Below are positions 26,229 to 34,813 of a DNA stretch of 64,000 nt, piece after piece. Each line of letters opens with the position of its first letter. Position 1 is the first letter of the stretch. A program made the translations under genes and the position numbers. The stretch is taken from contig NZ_MPPI01000011.1 of NCBI RefSeq assembly GCF_001895925.1, positions 40,253 to 104,252 of the forward strand, given 5' to 3'. This DNA comes from Phormidesmis priestleyi ULC007. GTDB lineage: Bacteria > Cyanobacteriota > Cyanobacteriia > Leptolyngbyales > Leptolyngbyaceae. The notes beneath the pieces were generated by a model. That model did not search any database. It was not told where the DNA came from and worked only from the letters and a program-made list of their open reading frames with translations.

Positions 26229-28355
26229 ATGGACACTAGTAGTGACCTGCTCACCGCTTCGCCGCTTTCGCTCAATTCTGACAGTCAACCTCTCAGCACT
26301 GATGCTCTGCGAGTTGCGTCTGCTCAGAGCAGCTTTGAAACAGCCATTCTCTGGCGCAATTCAGCCGAGGGGATAAATACTAGCTGGTCAATGGACGGAA
26401 CCCGATATGTCAGAAACCGCGATCTGACTTCCGTGAAAGGCTCAAGCTGGCAGTTGACCGCGACGGGTGACTATAACCGCGACGGGCAAGACGACATTCT
26501 CTGGCGTAACTCTGATGGTAGTCTCGCCTGGTGGGTGATGGATGGCACCTCGATCGCCAAGGCAGTTTTCTTAACCACGCCTGCGGTCACAGACCTCAAC
26601 TGGCAGATCGCTGGAGCGGGTGACTATAACCAAGACGGACAAGTCGATTTGCTCTGGCGGAATAAAGCTGAGGGTTCCGTTGCCTGGTGGGTGATGAATG
26701 CCACCTCGATCGCCAGCGTCGTCTATTTGCCGACCCTAAAAGATGCCAATCTGACGATCGTCGGCACGGGTGATTTCAATCAAGATAACCAGGTTGATCT
26801 GCTCTGGCGCAATGGTGCCACTGGCGAAAACTTTTGGTGGGTGACTAATGGTAGCGCTGTCACCGAAAAGCGGGTCTTGCCCCCTGTCACCGACCTAAAT
26901 TGGAAAATCGTCGTCACGGGCGATTTTAATGGAGATGCAAAAGTTGATTTAGTGTGGCGCAACTCCAGCACAGGTGCCAACAGCATTTGGCTCATGAACG
27001 GTCTAGATGTCGCTGACTCAGTGGCACTGCCGACGGTTGCCGATCTGAATTGGAAAATCGTGGGCACTTTGCGCCGTCCTGTTGAGGAACTGTCGCCCGT
27101 GAGTGTGGGCACTGCACCTGCTGCCTTATCGGCTCCTGAAAAGGCGGGAACGCTCACAGCGGCGATCGCTGAAAATTCGGCAAACTTTTCAAGCAGTGCT
27201 CAGGTGAGTGCTAACGATCTCAATGATTTCTATCGGTTTACGATCGCCCAGTCTGGAGTTTTTAGCGCCAGTTTGACGGGCTTGACCGGAGATGCTGATG
27301 TGCGCCTAGTGCAGGACGTTAACCAAAATGGCGAGGTTGACCCCGGTGAAGTGTTGGCGTGGCAGTGGGAGCGAGGCACCATCAGCGAATCGATTCGGCG
27401 GTTTTTGACGACGGGCACCTATTATGCACAGGTGATGAGCTATGGCAGTCAAACGGCAAACTATGGGCTGACGACCAGCTTTACCCCAGCAGCCAGCGAT
27501 GATCAAAAATTTGAGTTTAAGCTTGGTTTTGATACGCAAGGGTTGAGTGGGTTAAACGATGCGGCAAAAGCAGCGATCGTCGATGCAGCAAAGTTTTGGG
27601 AAAGTGCAATCACGAGTCGCAGCGCTATCACTCAATCCAATCAGTTAAACGTCACAATTACGGGCAAAAGCCTGGTCTATAGCAATGGCAGTGCTGATAA
27701 TGGAACACTGGCTCTGTCGGGGCCGCAATTTGCCCTAGACGGCCCTAATTTAATCATCAGTAGTGGCATCAGCACGATCAACGCCCGTCGATTTGCTGAA
27801 TTTAATGCCAATCCGACTTATTTGCGTAGCATCATGATTCATGAATTTGCTCACGTTTTAGGGTTTGGCACCTTATGGGAGCCTGTCCAATTTATGGATT
27901 CTAGTGGACAGATTTTTAACTTTGGCAAGAACTTGATCAACCGCACCAATGCAACTTATAACGCCAATACCTACGCAGGCTGGGCTTATGGAGGATTGAC
28001 AGGCAGTTCTACCCAAGTGGTGGTTCCGATCGAGGCGGGTGCTTTTGCTCACTGGGATGAAACTCGCTTTGACACCGAGTTGATGACCCCCTATGCTGAA
28101 ACCCCTGGAGTTGCTACTCCGCTCAGTCAGTTGACGCTGGCCTCTCTCAGAGACCTGGGTTGGAATCTCAACTTTGGGGCGGCTCAAGCCTATTCACTGC
28201 CCGCAGTTGCCCCGGCTGCCAGTTTAGCGCCGACTGCTCAAGGCAGCCAATTGGCAGCTTATACCAGTTGTGGGTGCGCTCGGTGTTTGGCAGCATCGAA
28301 GGTTTACACGCTTGATGGCACGACTTTGAGTGAGGCGATCGGCGCTTATGCCTAG
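26229..28355 (+). CDS. Secreted FG-GAP repeat / leishmanolysin-like (M8-type) metalloprotease
   Basis: 708 residues from the ATG at 26229. Residues 35-280 hold about five FG-GAP/VCBS-type repeats with Ca-binding-like loops (DYNRDGQDD, DYNQDGQVD, DFNQDNQVD, DFNGDAKVD) and LLWRN strands. A pre-peptidase C-terminal-like domain follows (about 305-420; NDFYRFTIAQSGVF). The protease domain has HEFAHVLGFGTLW (His538, Glu539, His542), a third His in AHWDE (608) and a Met-turn-like ELMTPY, matching the leishmanolysin-like pattern. No signal peptide is visible, so a non-classical or type I route is likely. The tail carries a Cys cluster (CGCARC). Confidence 0.82.
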   Translation: MDTSSDLLTASPLSLNSDSQPLSTDALRVASAQSSFETAILWRNSAEGINTSWSMDGTRYVRNRDLTSVKGSSWQLTATGDYNRDGQDDILWRNSDGSLAWWVMDGTSIAKAVFLTTPAVTDLNWQIAGAGDYNQDGQVDLLWRNKAEGSVAWWVMNATSIASVVYLPTLKDANLTIVGTGDFNQDNQVDLLWRNGATGENFWWVTNGSAVTEKRVLPPVTDLNWKIVVTGDFNGDAKVDLVWRNSSTGANSIWLMNGLDVADSVALPTVADLNWKIVGTLRRPVEELSPVSVGTAPAALSAPEKAGTLTAAIAENSANFSSSAQVSANDLNDFYRFTIAQSGVFSASLTGLTGDADVRLVQDVNQNGEVDPGEVLAWQWERGTISESIRRFLTTGTYYAQVMSYGSQTANYGLTTSFTPAASDDQKFEFKLGFDTQGLSGLNDAAKAAIVDAAKFWESAITSRSAITQSNQLNVTITGKSLVYSNGSADNGTLALSGPQFALDGPNLIISSGISTINARRFAEFNANPTYLRSIMIHEFAHVLGFGTLWEPVQFMDSSGQIFNFGKNLINRTNATYNANTYAGWAYGGLTGSSTQVVVPIEAGAFAHWDETRFDTELMTPYAETPGVATPLSQLTLASLRDLGWNLNFGAAQAYSLPAVAPAASLAPTAQGSQLAAYTSCGCARCLAASKVYTLDGTTLSEAIGAYA

Positions 28356-28675
28356 AGCTAAAACTTGCTGAGTCGCGGTGAACTTTTTAGACAAAACTGC
28401 CCGCAACCAAATTCGGTCACGGGCATAGGGACAGTTAAACGCTTGAAAATATTATGGCTCAACTCTATTGAGATTGAGGAAGCGATGGACGGTTGACAGA
28501 GTGTCCATTGACCGCAACAAAAAGCAAGAGACACGACATGTCCTCTTGTGAATCTGCAATATCAATTGCGTCAATAAAATTGGTATTAGAGTCGTCTAGG
28601 CAAAAAAGTTTCAGGCACTAAATTTAGCGGTAAACTGTGCCGCTAGGATGCCCTTGTTTAAAACCCAATCCGCCC
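28356..28675. other. 320 bp intergenic region with one hairpin
   Basis: TGCCCG and CGGGCA (about 28399-28426) form a hairpin with ACC/GGT inner pairs. It follows the metalloprotease stop and may mark its transcript end, though no clear T-tract follows on the plus strand. The rest is featureless and must contain the MBOAT promoter. Confidence 0.4.
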
Positions 28676-30190
28676 ATGACCTTTCTTTCTCCGCTTTACG
28701 GCTTGTTTTTGCTGAGTGTTATTGGGATCTATTGGTCTGTGCAGCAGTCGTGGCTGCGATCGTGGCTATTATTTATCGCGAGTCTAGTTTTTTATGCCTC
28801 GCTGCAAGCCCAATACATTCCCCTGCTGCTGGCAGCTACTTGGATTAACTTTAAGTTGGGACAAGCGATCGGGGCGCCTCCTGATTGGCGCATCGAAGAC
28901 TGGCAGTTTGCTCAACAAGATTGGAATCGGCGGCGCATCAAGCTTCTCAGCGTTGGTGTAACGATTAATGTTTTACTACTACTTAGTTTTAAATACCTTC
29001 CATTTATTCTGTCGTCGGTGGGAACGGTTTTAGGCTGGTCGAGCGGGTTCCCCGCAGCGAAGCTGTCCGCTCAACAAGGCGCAGACTGGACGACTCAACA
29101 CATCCTGGTTCCCCTGGGGCTGAGTTTTTTCTGTTTTGAGTCCATTGCTTATTTGGTTGATGTTTATCGCGGCGCACCCGCAACGCAAGGGTTTCTCAAG
29201 TTTGCGTCTTACAAACTGTTTTTTGCCAAACTTATTTCGGGTCCCATTGTCCGCTATCACGCCTTTGCAGGACAGCTACAATCGCCTAAATTTCCGGCGA
29301 TCGACCAGATTACAGAAGGGCTATGGCTGATCGCTTGTGGGGCAATTAAAAAAGGACTGATTGCAGACCGATTAGATATTCTCGTCAAGCTCAGTTTTGA
29401 TAACGCCCAGCGAGCCGGAAGCGGTAATTTGTGGCTGGCGATCGTCGCGTACGGCTTGCAGCTTTATCTCGACTTTAGTGGCTATGTGGATGTAGCACGG
29501 GGCAGTGCCCTGTTATTAGGAATCAATCTACCTCAAAACTTTGACTTTCCTTATTTCAGCACGAGCATTGCTGATTTTTGGCGACGCTGGCACATTACCC
29601 TGGGCGACTGGCTGCGAAATTATCTTTATTTTCCTCTGGGCGGCTCTCGTCGAGGACTGGTTCGGACGTGTATCAATCTGATTATTGTAATGTTGATTGC
29701 TGGAGTCTGGCACGGAGCGGCCTGGGGGTTTGTGGTTTGGGGTGGGCTGCACGGGGTCGCGTTAGCCGTGCATCGACTGGTGGATCTGCGATCGCGACAA
29801 TCTCCCCAACTCGAAAATTTTTGGCAAACCCTACCGGGAATCGTGATCGCCTGGTTTACGACTCAGCTAATGGTTTTTAGCGCTTGGATCTTTTTTCGTC
29901 TACCAAACCTCAGAGATTCGTGGGTGGTGGTGCAACGACTAGTCGGACAGTCAGCCGATGCCCAGTTTGCTCAAAAAGTTTATGGAGAAGCGATCGGGCT
30001 ATATCCCTTGCAGATTTCTTTGTTGCTGGGCGCGATCGTCTTGGCAATGGGGTTCGCCTACTTGCTGAATCGAGGGTTAAAACTTCAACTCACCTGGCAC
30101 ATTAAACTATTTTTGGTGCCGCTTTGTCTTTATGCCGTTTGGGTGCTGGCTCCTGAAGGCGGTTCAAAATATATTTATTTCGATTTTTAA
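28676..30190 (+). CDS. MBOAT family O-acyltransferase (AlgI-like)
   Basis: 504 residues from the ATG at 28676 (MTFLSPLYGLFLLSVIG); the frame is open to 28637. Many transmembrane helices surround the MBOAT core: LSFFCFESIAYLVDVYRG, FPYFSTSIADFWRRWHITLG and the catalytic-His motif GVWHGAAWGFVVWGGLHG. Such proteins transfer acyl (often acetyl) groups across the membrane to surface polysaccharides, usually with an AlgJ/DltD/SGNH partner. No such partner is adjacent, so the acceptor is unknown. A cupin gene follows about 80 bp downstream on the same strand. Confidence 0.93.
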   Translation: MTFLSPLYGLFLLSVIGIYWSVQQSWLRSWLLFIASLVFYASLQAQYIPLLLAATWINFKLGQAIGAPPDWRIEDWQFAQQDWNRRRIKLLSVGVTINVLLLLSFKYLPFILSSVGTVLGWSSGFPAAKLSAQQGADWTTQHILVPLGLSFFCFESIAYLVDVYRGAPATQGFLKFASYKLFFAKLISGPIVRYHAFAGQLQSPKFPAIDQITEGLWLIACGAIKKGLIADRLDILVKLSFDNAQRAGSGNLWLAIVAYGLQLYLDFSGYVDVARGSALLLGINLPQNFDFPYFSTSIADFWRRWHITLGDWLRNYLYFPLGGSRRGLVRTCINLIIVMLIAGVWHGAAWGFVVWGGLHGVALAVHRLVDLRSRQSPQLENFWQTLPGIVIAWFTTQLMVFSAWIFFRLPNLRDSWVVVQRLVGQSADAQFAQKVYGEAIGLYPLQISLLLGAIVLAMGFAYLLNRGLKLQLTWHIKLFLVPLCLYAVWVLAPEGGSKYIYFDF

Positions 30191-30268
30191 CGGTGTTTTG
30201 TGTGGTGTTATTCGGATGTTTCTTAAATGTCTTGCATTATAGAGACAGGAGTTCTTTAAGAAAAATCG

Positions 30269-30691
30269 ATGAACCAGGAAGTGAGCGAATCAGTGACTTT
30301 GCATCCTAACGGTGTAAACGCACTTCAGTCGTTGTCATCTGACTCTGAAATCACGCGCACCCGCTATTGGGGAACCGTGACCCTGCTCGAAGAAGGCAAA
30401 CGCTATCGAATTAACCGCATTGAGCTAAAACCCGGACATCACATCAGCACTCAAATGCACTATCACCGCAGTGAACACTGGGTGGTGGTTTCGGGCACGG
30501 CTAAAGTGCTGTGTGGGGGTGAAGAAAAAACGCTGGTGCAAAAGCAATCCACTTATGTGCCGACCTGCACGCCACATCGGGTTGAAAATCCGGGTGTGAT
30601 TCCTCTGGTGATGATCGAAATCCAGAACGGGGAGTATTTAGGAGAAGACGATATTACTCGATTTGAGGCTGATCCAGAGTTAGACGATTAA
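30269..30691 (+). CDS. Cupin protein resembling the C-terminal domain of type II mannose-6-phosphate isomerase
   Basis: 140 residues, one cupin barrel. It contains the metal-binding pattern PGHHISTQMHYHRSEHW and GTAKVLCGGEEKTL, characteristic of the isomerase domain of GMP/PMI fusions. The guanylyltransferase half is absent, as in many stand-alone cyanobacterial versions. It may interconvert mannose-6-P and fructose-6-P for GDP-mannose supply, but that is inference. It lies between the MBOAT gene and the isochorismatase-like gene, all on the plus strand. Confidence 0.85.
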   Translation: MNQEVSESVTLHPNGVNALQSLSSDSEITRTRYWGTVTLLEEGKRYRINRIELKPGHHISTQMHYHRSEHWVVVSGTAKVLCGGEEKTLVQKQSTYVPTCTPHRVENPGVIPLVMIEIQNGEYLGEDDITRFEADPELDD

Positions 30692-30733
30692 GCAGTCCTT
30701 AACGTTAAGCTTTTTAATCTAACGAATCGCTCA

Positions 30734-31783
30734 ATGAATACCCCAGTCAGTTCACAATTGCCAATTCCAGCTTGTTTTGATCGCGATCGTGTCGGCACTG
30801 TTTGGCGCGTTCCTTATCAACAGCGAGCCACCGAAGCCGAAGCTTGGGCAACCCAACAGGGCATTTGTCCCGCATCTGAAGATCAGGTGCGCGTTTGTCT
30901 CCTAGCGATCGACGTGCAAAATACGTTTTGCATTCCAGAGTTTGAGTTATTTGTGGGCGGTCGATCGGGACTGGGGGCGATCGAGGACAATCAGCGACTT
31001 TGCGAGTTTATCTACCGCAACTTGGGGCTGATTACCGAAATCGCGCCGACGATGGATACGCATACAGCAATGCAGATTTTTCATCCCATTTTTTGGGTGA
31101 ATGAAGCGGGTGAACATCCAGTTCCGACTGCCACAATGATTCGGTTAGAAGATGTGCAGAACGGCGTGTGGAAGGTAAATCCAAAGGTTGCTTATAGCCT
31201 GATGAATGGAGATTATGAGACGCTGCAATCTCATGCGCTACACTACACTCAAAAACTGACTGAAAACGGTAAATATCCGCTGACGGTTTGGGCTTATCAC
31301 TCCATGCTGGGGGGAATCGGTCATGCCCTGGTGTCTGCTGTTGAAGAGGCGATGTTTTTTCACTGCATTGCGCGTGGAAGTCAAACCAATTTTCAAATTA
31401 AAGGTGACAATCCTTTAACTGAGAACTACTCGGTTTTGCGTCCTGAAGTCATGGATGGGGTAGACGGATCGGCGATCGCGCAAAAGAACAGTCGATTAAT
31501 TCAAAAACTGCTCGATTTTGATGCTGTGATCATCGCAGGTCAAGCAAAAAGTCACTGTGTTGCATGGACGATCGACGACCTGCTGACCGAAATTTTGGCT
31601 CAAGATCCCAGCTTGGCAAAGAAGGTTTATTTGCTAGAAGATTGCACGTCTCCGGTTGTGGTGCCGGGTGTAATTGACTTTACAGAACAGGCAGATGAAG
31701 CGTTTCAGCGATTTGCTGAGGCTGGGATGAATTTGATTCGATCGACGGATTTTGTGGGCGATCGTCTAGCAAATTTGAGTTAG
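30734..31783 (+). CDS. Isochorismatase/nicotinamidase-like cysteine hydrolase
   Basis: 349 residues, longer than the roughly 200 of minimal family members. The extra length is an N-terminal segment of about 50 residues and insertions. Active-site candidates are Asp60 ([11 protein letters not shown]) and Cys275 ([11 protein letters not shown]); [16 protein letters not shown] resembles the metal-binding loop of nicotinamidases. The substrate is not predictable. A 138-bp stretch near its 3' end (31580-31717) is duplicated, with decay, at 33892-34028 within the downstream island. Confidence 0.85.
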   Translation: MNTPVSSQLPIPACFDRDRVGTVWRVPYQQRATEAEAWATQQGICPASEDQVRVCLLAIDVQNTFCIPEFELFVGGRSGLGAIEDNQRLCEFIYRNLGLITEIAPTMDTHTAMQIFHPIFWVNEAGEHPVPTATMIRLEDVQNGVWKVNPKVAYSLMNGDYETLQSHALHYTQKLTENGKYPLTVWAYHSMLGGIGHALVSAVEEAMFFHCIARGSQTNFQIKGDNPLTENYSVLRPEVMDGVDGSAIAQKNSRLIQKLLDFDAVIIAGQAKSHCVAWTIDDLLTEILAQDPSLAKKVYLLEDCTSPVVVPGVIDFTEQADEAFQRFAEAGMNLIRSTDFVGDRLANLS

Positions 31784-32118
31784 GAAGTCACGCGAAAATG
31801 AAACCTCAGTTCATAAGTTGAATCCGCCGATTTCTAAAGTTGAAGCGGGTACTTAATTAATTTTTAACTCTCTAAGCGACTGAGCTTGAGTTTCAACCAG
31901 GATAACTGCGAATATTTGGGTATTGCGCGGCGAGAAAACCTTAACTTTGGGCGTTATTCAGTTTCTTAACGGCATAATTCTGGTAAAGGCGTATCATGGC
32001 GATTGGTAAGTGTCCAGGTAGAAACGAGAGTTAGCTCTCCAGTTTTTAGTGGGACAAAGTTTATAATTTTTCAATAAGTACAATAACCTCAAGTGCAAGA
32101 TTAATTTGAGCTAGACAT
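31784..32118. other. 335 bp AT-rich intergenic region at left edge of the accessory island
   Basis: No gene, repeat or terminator that I can support. Base composition shifts toward A/T, continuing into the next gene. Confidence 0.4.
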
Positions 32119-32769
32119 ATGCAAGTAATAACGTGGGTCGAGTTATTTAAGTTTGTGGGCGGTGGAGCAGCGCTACTAGCTGTTGCTGCATGGCTTATTC
32201 GATCATTAACTCTGCAATTATTATCAAGGGATATAGAAAAATATAAATTCAATTTAAAGCGGGAGTCAGACAAGGAAATTGAGATATTGAAGTTCTCACT
32301 TGTTAAAGAAGTCGAAACGCTAAAATCATCTCTTAGTATGGAAGCTCTAACACACCAAATCAGGTTCTCTAAGCTACACGAGCGCAGAGCGAAATCTATT
32401 GAGGAACTTTACCACAAGGTCATACAGCTTGAAACTCTTGCTCTTAGATTGACGCTTGAGATGGATGATGATGATCATGAAGAACTACAAGTAAGAGCAG
32501 ATGAATTTATCGATAAATTTCTAGAGACTAATTCTCTTTTGCAAGAGAACGCGATCTATTTTCCCAGCAAAATTATAGAAAAAATTGCGGGCTTTAATAA
32601 TTTGATGTTTGACTTATCGCTCAATCTTCATTACCACTCAAAGTCAGAAAATGCTAAGGATTTTATTGATGCCTTTAAAAACAAGCAGAAAGCTTTTGAG
32701 ACTCAGAATTCCGACATTAAAAGATTTGTTGAATCTGAATTTAGAGCACTTCTGGGAGTCATGGGCTAA
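32119..32769 (+). CDS. Hypothetical membrane-anchored coiled-coil protein, atypical composition
   Basis: 216 residues. An N-terminal hydrophobic segment (FKFVGGGAALLAVAAWLIRSL, about 9-30) is followed by charged helix with heptad character (ESDKEIEILKFSLVKEVETL and following) and a second helical part after residue 90. Codon choice is strongly A/T-ended, unlike the neighbours, suggesting horizontal acquisition. No catalytic motif is visible. It neighbours two toxin-antitoxin modules, so a defence or accessory role is conceivable but unsupported. Confidence 0.65.
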   Translation: MQVITWVELFKFVGGGAALLAVAAWLIRSLTLQLLSRDIEKYKFNLKRESDKEIEILKFSLVKEVETLKSSLSMEALTHQIRFSKLHERRAKSIEELYHKVIQLETLALRLTLEMDDDDHEELQVRADEFIDKFLETNSLLQENAIYFPSKIIEKIAGFNNLMFDLSLNLHYHSKSENAKDFIDAFKNKQKAFETQNSDIKRFVESEFRALLGVMG

Positions 32770-33150
32770 CAAGCCTACTGCACCGGAACGTTGTTTACTT
32801 TATGTTGTGTTTTAGAGTTCATCCGCGTCTGGCAAGTGGGAACGTTAGCACTCCAGTTACGGAGCGCGCGCTCAGACAGAAAGCAGAGTGAAGAGAGTAT
32901 GGAGTCCGATCGACAATCGAAAGGGTCTGAGTAGACAACTGTTTCGACAGTTAATGCTGCCCAGACTTGGTGCTATGTTAGCCCGATCGTTAGCTTGCAG
33001 CCGTTAGAATCTGTTCAGCCGTGATTTGAAATTCTGGAAAGATGACAGAGAGAATCCGATCGTTATGCCGCTTCATTTCAAAGTTCAACAACAGCAGCCT
33101 TGATACGGACTAGGTTATTCTTTCGTATCATTTGTTACTCGGAGAGTGAG
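32770..33150. other. Intergenic region with gene debris
   Basis: 381 bp holding a decayed fragment of a Uma2 gene end (32984-33062, annotated separately) and a short hairpin AACTGT/ACAGTT with a TTCG loop near 32938-32953. The GC-richer part from about 32820 resembles neither flank and may be remnant mobile DNA; I could not identify it. Confidence 0.45.
32984..33062 (-). pseudogene. 3'-terminal fragment of a Uma2 family gene
   Basis: 79 bases matching 34808-34886 at 76 positions. That stretch is the last codons and immediate downstream bases of the Uma2 gene at 34814-35425. The fragment keeps the reading frame of the C-terminus (FPEFQITAEQILTA) but has no upstream part. It is a duplication remnant on the far side of the toxin-antitoxin modules. 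Confidence 0.85.
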
Positions 33151-33393
33151 ATGACAATCTACAAGGCATTTATCACAATTGAAGATCCAAATCAGGTTGT
33201 TTTGTCCAACCTACCCTTTCAAAAAGGGCAACGAGTAAGGGTCGTGCTTGTGGCTGAAGATGATGAAAGGGCTACTACAATTAGTCAAAAATTTCGCAAT
33301 CTCTTCGAGAAAACGCAGTCTTTGCTTGGAGTTGGTGAGATTACAGAAGAAGAAATAGCAGCAGAGGTTAAAGCTTATCGCCGAGGAGAATGA
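33151..33393 (+). CDS. Putative antitoxin of a PIN-toxin module
   Basis: 80 residues from the ATG at 33151, chosen because GGAG lies 6 bases upstream. The N-terminal half is beta-rich (YKAFITIEDPNQVVLSNLPF, then KGQRVRVVLVA), like AbrB/CopG-type DNA-binding antitoxin ends; the acidic C-terminus (ITEEEIAAEVKAYRRGE) would neutralise the toxin. Its stop overlaps the toxin start (ATGA at 33390-33393), a classic translational coupling. The toxin SD GAGGAG lies inside this gene. The DNA-binding fold is not certain. Confidence 0.75.
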   Translation: MTIYKAFITIEDPNQVVLSNLPFQKGQRVRVVLVAEDDERATTISQKFRNLFEKTQSLLGVGEITEEEIAAEVKAYRRGE

Positions 33394-33800
33394 AAGTAGT
33401 CATTGATACAAACATTCTTGTTTTTGCTGTTTTGAGAGATAGAGATCCTGAACTGGTGATTCAATTCGTTGTTAACCATCCAGAGTTTGAATGGGTTGCA
33501 TCGCAACCTATATTGACCGAGTACAAGGAAGTCCTCAATAGACGCAAATTCCGATTGACTCAGGAAGTGAAGGATAACTGGTTCAACTTACTAGATGAGG
33601 CTCTCACGCTGATTGAGGTTGATACATCCGTTGATTTTCCCATTGATCCTGATGATGCAATGTTTCTAGCCTGTGCGATTACTGCTGATGCAGACTTTCT
33701 AATTACGGGTGATACAGATCTTTTTCAAGGGACGAACCTGTTGAACACTGCCGTTATTACAGTAGTTCGGTTCAAAGATTTATTTTGTGATGTTCTGTAA
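33390..33800 (+). CDS. PIN-domain toxin (COG1569-type)
   Basis: 136 residues with a single PIN domain. Acidic residues of the nuclease site are Asp6 (VVIDTNILVFAVL), a Glu in ILTEYKEVL, Asp residues in PDDAMFLACAITADADFLIT and the final GDTDLF. PIN toxins of TA modules cleave RNA, often tRNA or mRNA. It overlaps the antitoxin by 4 bases. This subfamily (putative toxin, PIN family) differs from the VapC-type at 34385. Confidence 0.88.
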   Translation: MKVVIDTNILVFAVLRDRDPELVIQFVVNHPEFEWVASQPILTEYKEVLNRRKFRLTQEVKDNWFNLLDEALTLIEVDTSVDFPIDPDDAMFLACAITADADFLITGDTDLFQGTNLLNTAVITVVRFKDLFCDVL

Positions 33801-33891
33801 TCGTGAATGCTGTCATTCAATGCATGGTCGTCTCTTTTGCTTTTCTGTCGATCGTCTCCCCATAATTGTGTTGCAGCCAACGAGCGATAAT

Positions 33892-34028
33892 CTACTGACC
33901 GAAATTTTGGCTCAAGCTCCCAGCTCGGCAAAGAAAGTTTATTGGTAGAAGATTGTACGTCTCCGGTCGTGGTGCCAGGTGTGATGGACTTTACAGAGCA
34001 AGCAGATGCAGCATTTCAGCGATTTGCT
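33892..34028 (+). pseudogene. Fragment of the isochorismatase-like gene
   Basis: 137 bases aligned to 31580-31717 of the isochorismatase-like gene, with about 14 substitutions and one single-base deletion (TTTATTTGCTAG becomes TTTATTGGTAG). The deletion shifts the frame and creates a stop. There is no start, and the rest of the gene is missing. It sits between the two toxin-antitoxin modules, about 2.3 kb from the intact gene. Confidence 0.88.
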
Positions 34029-34080
34029 ATAGATTGAGAATATGCTGCATAGATTGCTGAAGTTTCTTGAGGCTTGCACT

Positions 34081-34374
34081 ATGACTCCACAACTCGAAGC
34101 CGCGATCGTGGCTATCCAACCCCTCTCACCTACGGAGCGCCAACAACTGATCCAAATTCTTGTCCAGAGTATTCCACTCTCAAATTCCCAGAGTGACCTC
34201 GAAACACTCAATGCCCAATTCCGGCAAGGCATCACGCTTAGGCAATTACTTGCCACCCAAACTCCTAAGACTGTACATGACCCTAAAGATCTCGCCGCTG
34301 ACTTTTGGTCTGAAGAAGACTCCATTGAGGACTTTCTTGACTTCCTGCGGCAACAGCGTCAAGCGTTAATTTAA
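34081..34374 (+). CDS. Putative antitoxin of a VapC-type module
   Basis: 97 residues from the ATG at 34081 (MTPQLEAAIVAIQPLSPTER); the frame extends to 34042 but this start fits better. A helical N-terminus with LSPTERQQLIQILVQSI is followed by an acidic end (AADFWSEEDSIEDFLDFLRQQ). This layout is common in small cyanobacterial antitoxins paired with PIN toxins. The toxin begins 10 bp downstream. It is not related in sequence to the antitoxin at 33151. Confidence 0.75.
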   Translation: MTPQLEAAIVAIQPLSPTERQQLIQILVQSIPLSNSQSDLETLNAQFRQGITLRQLLATQTPKTVHDPKDLAADFWSEEDSIEDFLDFLRQQRQALI

Positions 34375-34384
34375 TCCAACTTCC

Positions 34385-34786
34385 ATGAGTCTTCTTTTGA
34401 TTGATACTGACATCGCTTCCTTCATTCTCAAGGGCAGCGACTATGCAGACCCTTATATTTCACTTTTGAGTGGTCATGAGTTAGCACTTTCCTTTATGAC
34501 GGTTGCAGAGCTTTTTCAGTGGGCAATTTTACGTCAGTGGGGCGATCGTCGCCTTGCACAACTAGAGCAATATCTGTCGAATTACCTTGTCATTCCGAGC
34601 GATCAGCCCCTTTGTCGAGAATGGGCGAAGGTCTGTGCAGATCGACAAAGTATAGGACGACCCATTTCACCTCAAGATGCCTGGATTGCAGCAACGGCTC
34701 TACGCCATGACTTACCGTTAGTTACTCATAACATCAAAGATTTTCGAGAAATTCCTAAGCTACAGATGCTTACTCCTCTCCCCTGA
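34385..34786 (+). CDS. VapC/FitB-type PIN-domain ribonuclease toxin
   Basis: 133 residues. The PIN core has Asp7 in LLIDTDIASFIL, Glu in MTVAELFQWAIL, Asp in SPQDAWIAATALRHDLPLVT and a final Asn/Asp pair in HNIKDF. This is the classical VapC order. VapC toxins cleave structured RNAs and are restrained by the co-expressed antitoxin, here immediately upstream. It is followed by a convergent Uma2 gene about 30 bp away. Confidence 0.9.
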   Translation: MSLLLIDTDIASFILKGSDYADPYISLLSGHELALSFMTVAELFQWAILRQWGDRRLAQLEQYLSNYLVIPSDQPLCREWAKVCADRQSIGRPISPQDAWIAATALRHDLPLVTHNIKDFREIPKLQMLTPLP

Positions 34787-34813
34787 GAAGGCACTTTTTT
34801 ATTGACTCGATCG

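Noticed and set aside
31784-34806. Intact insertion sequence or integrase behind the accessory island
   Set aside because: No transposase, integrase, tRNA target or long terminal repeats are visible; only gene-end duplications.
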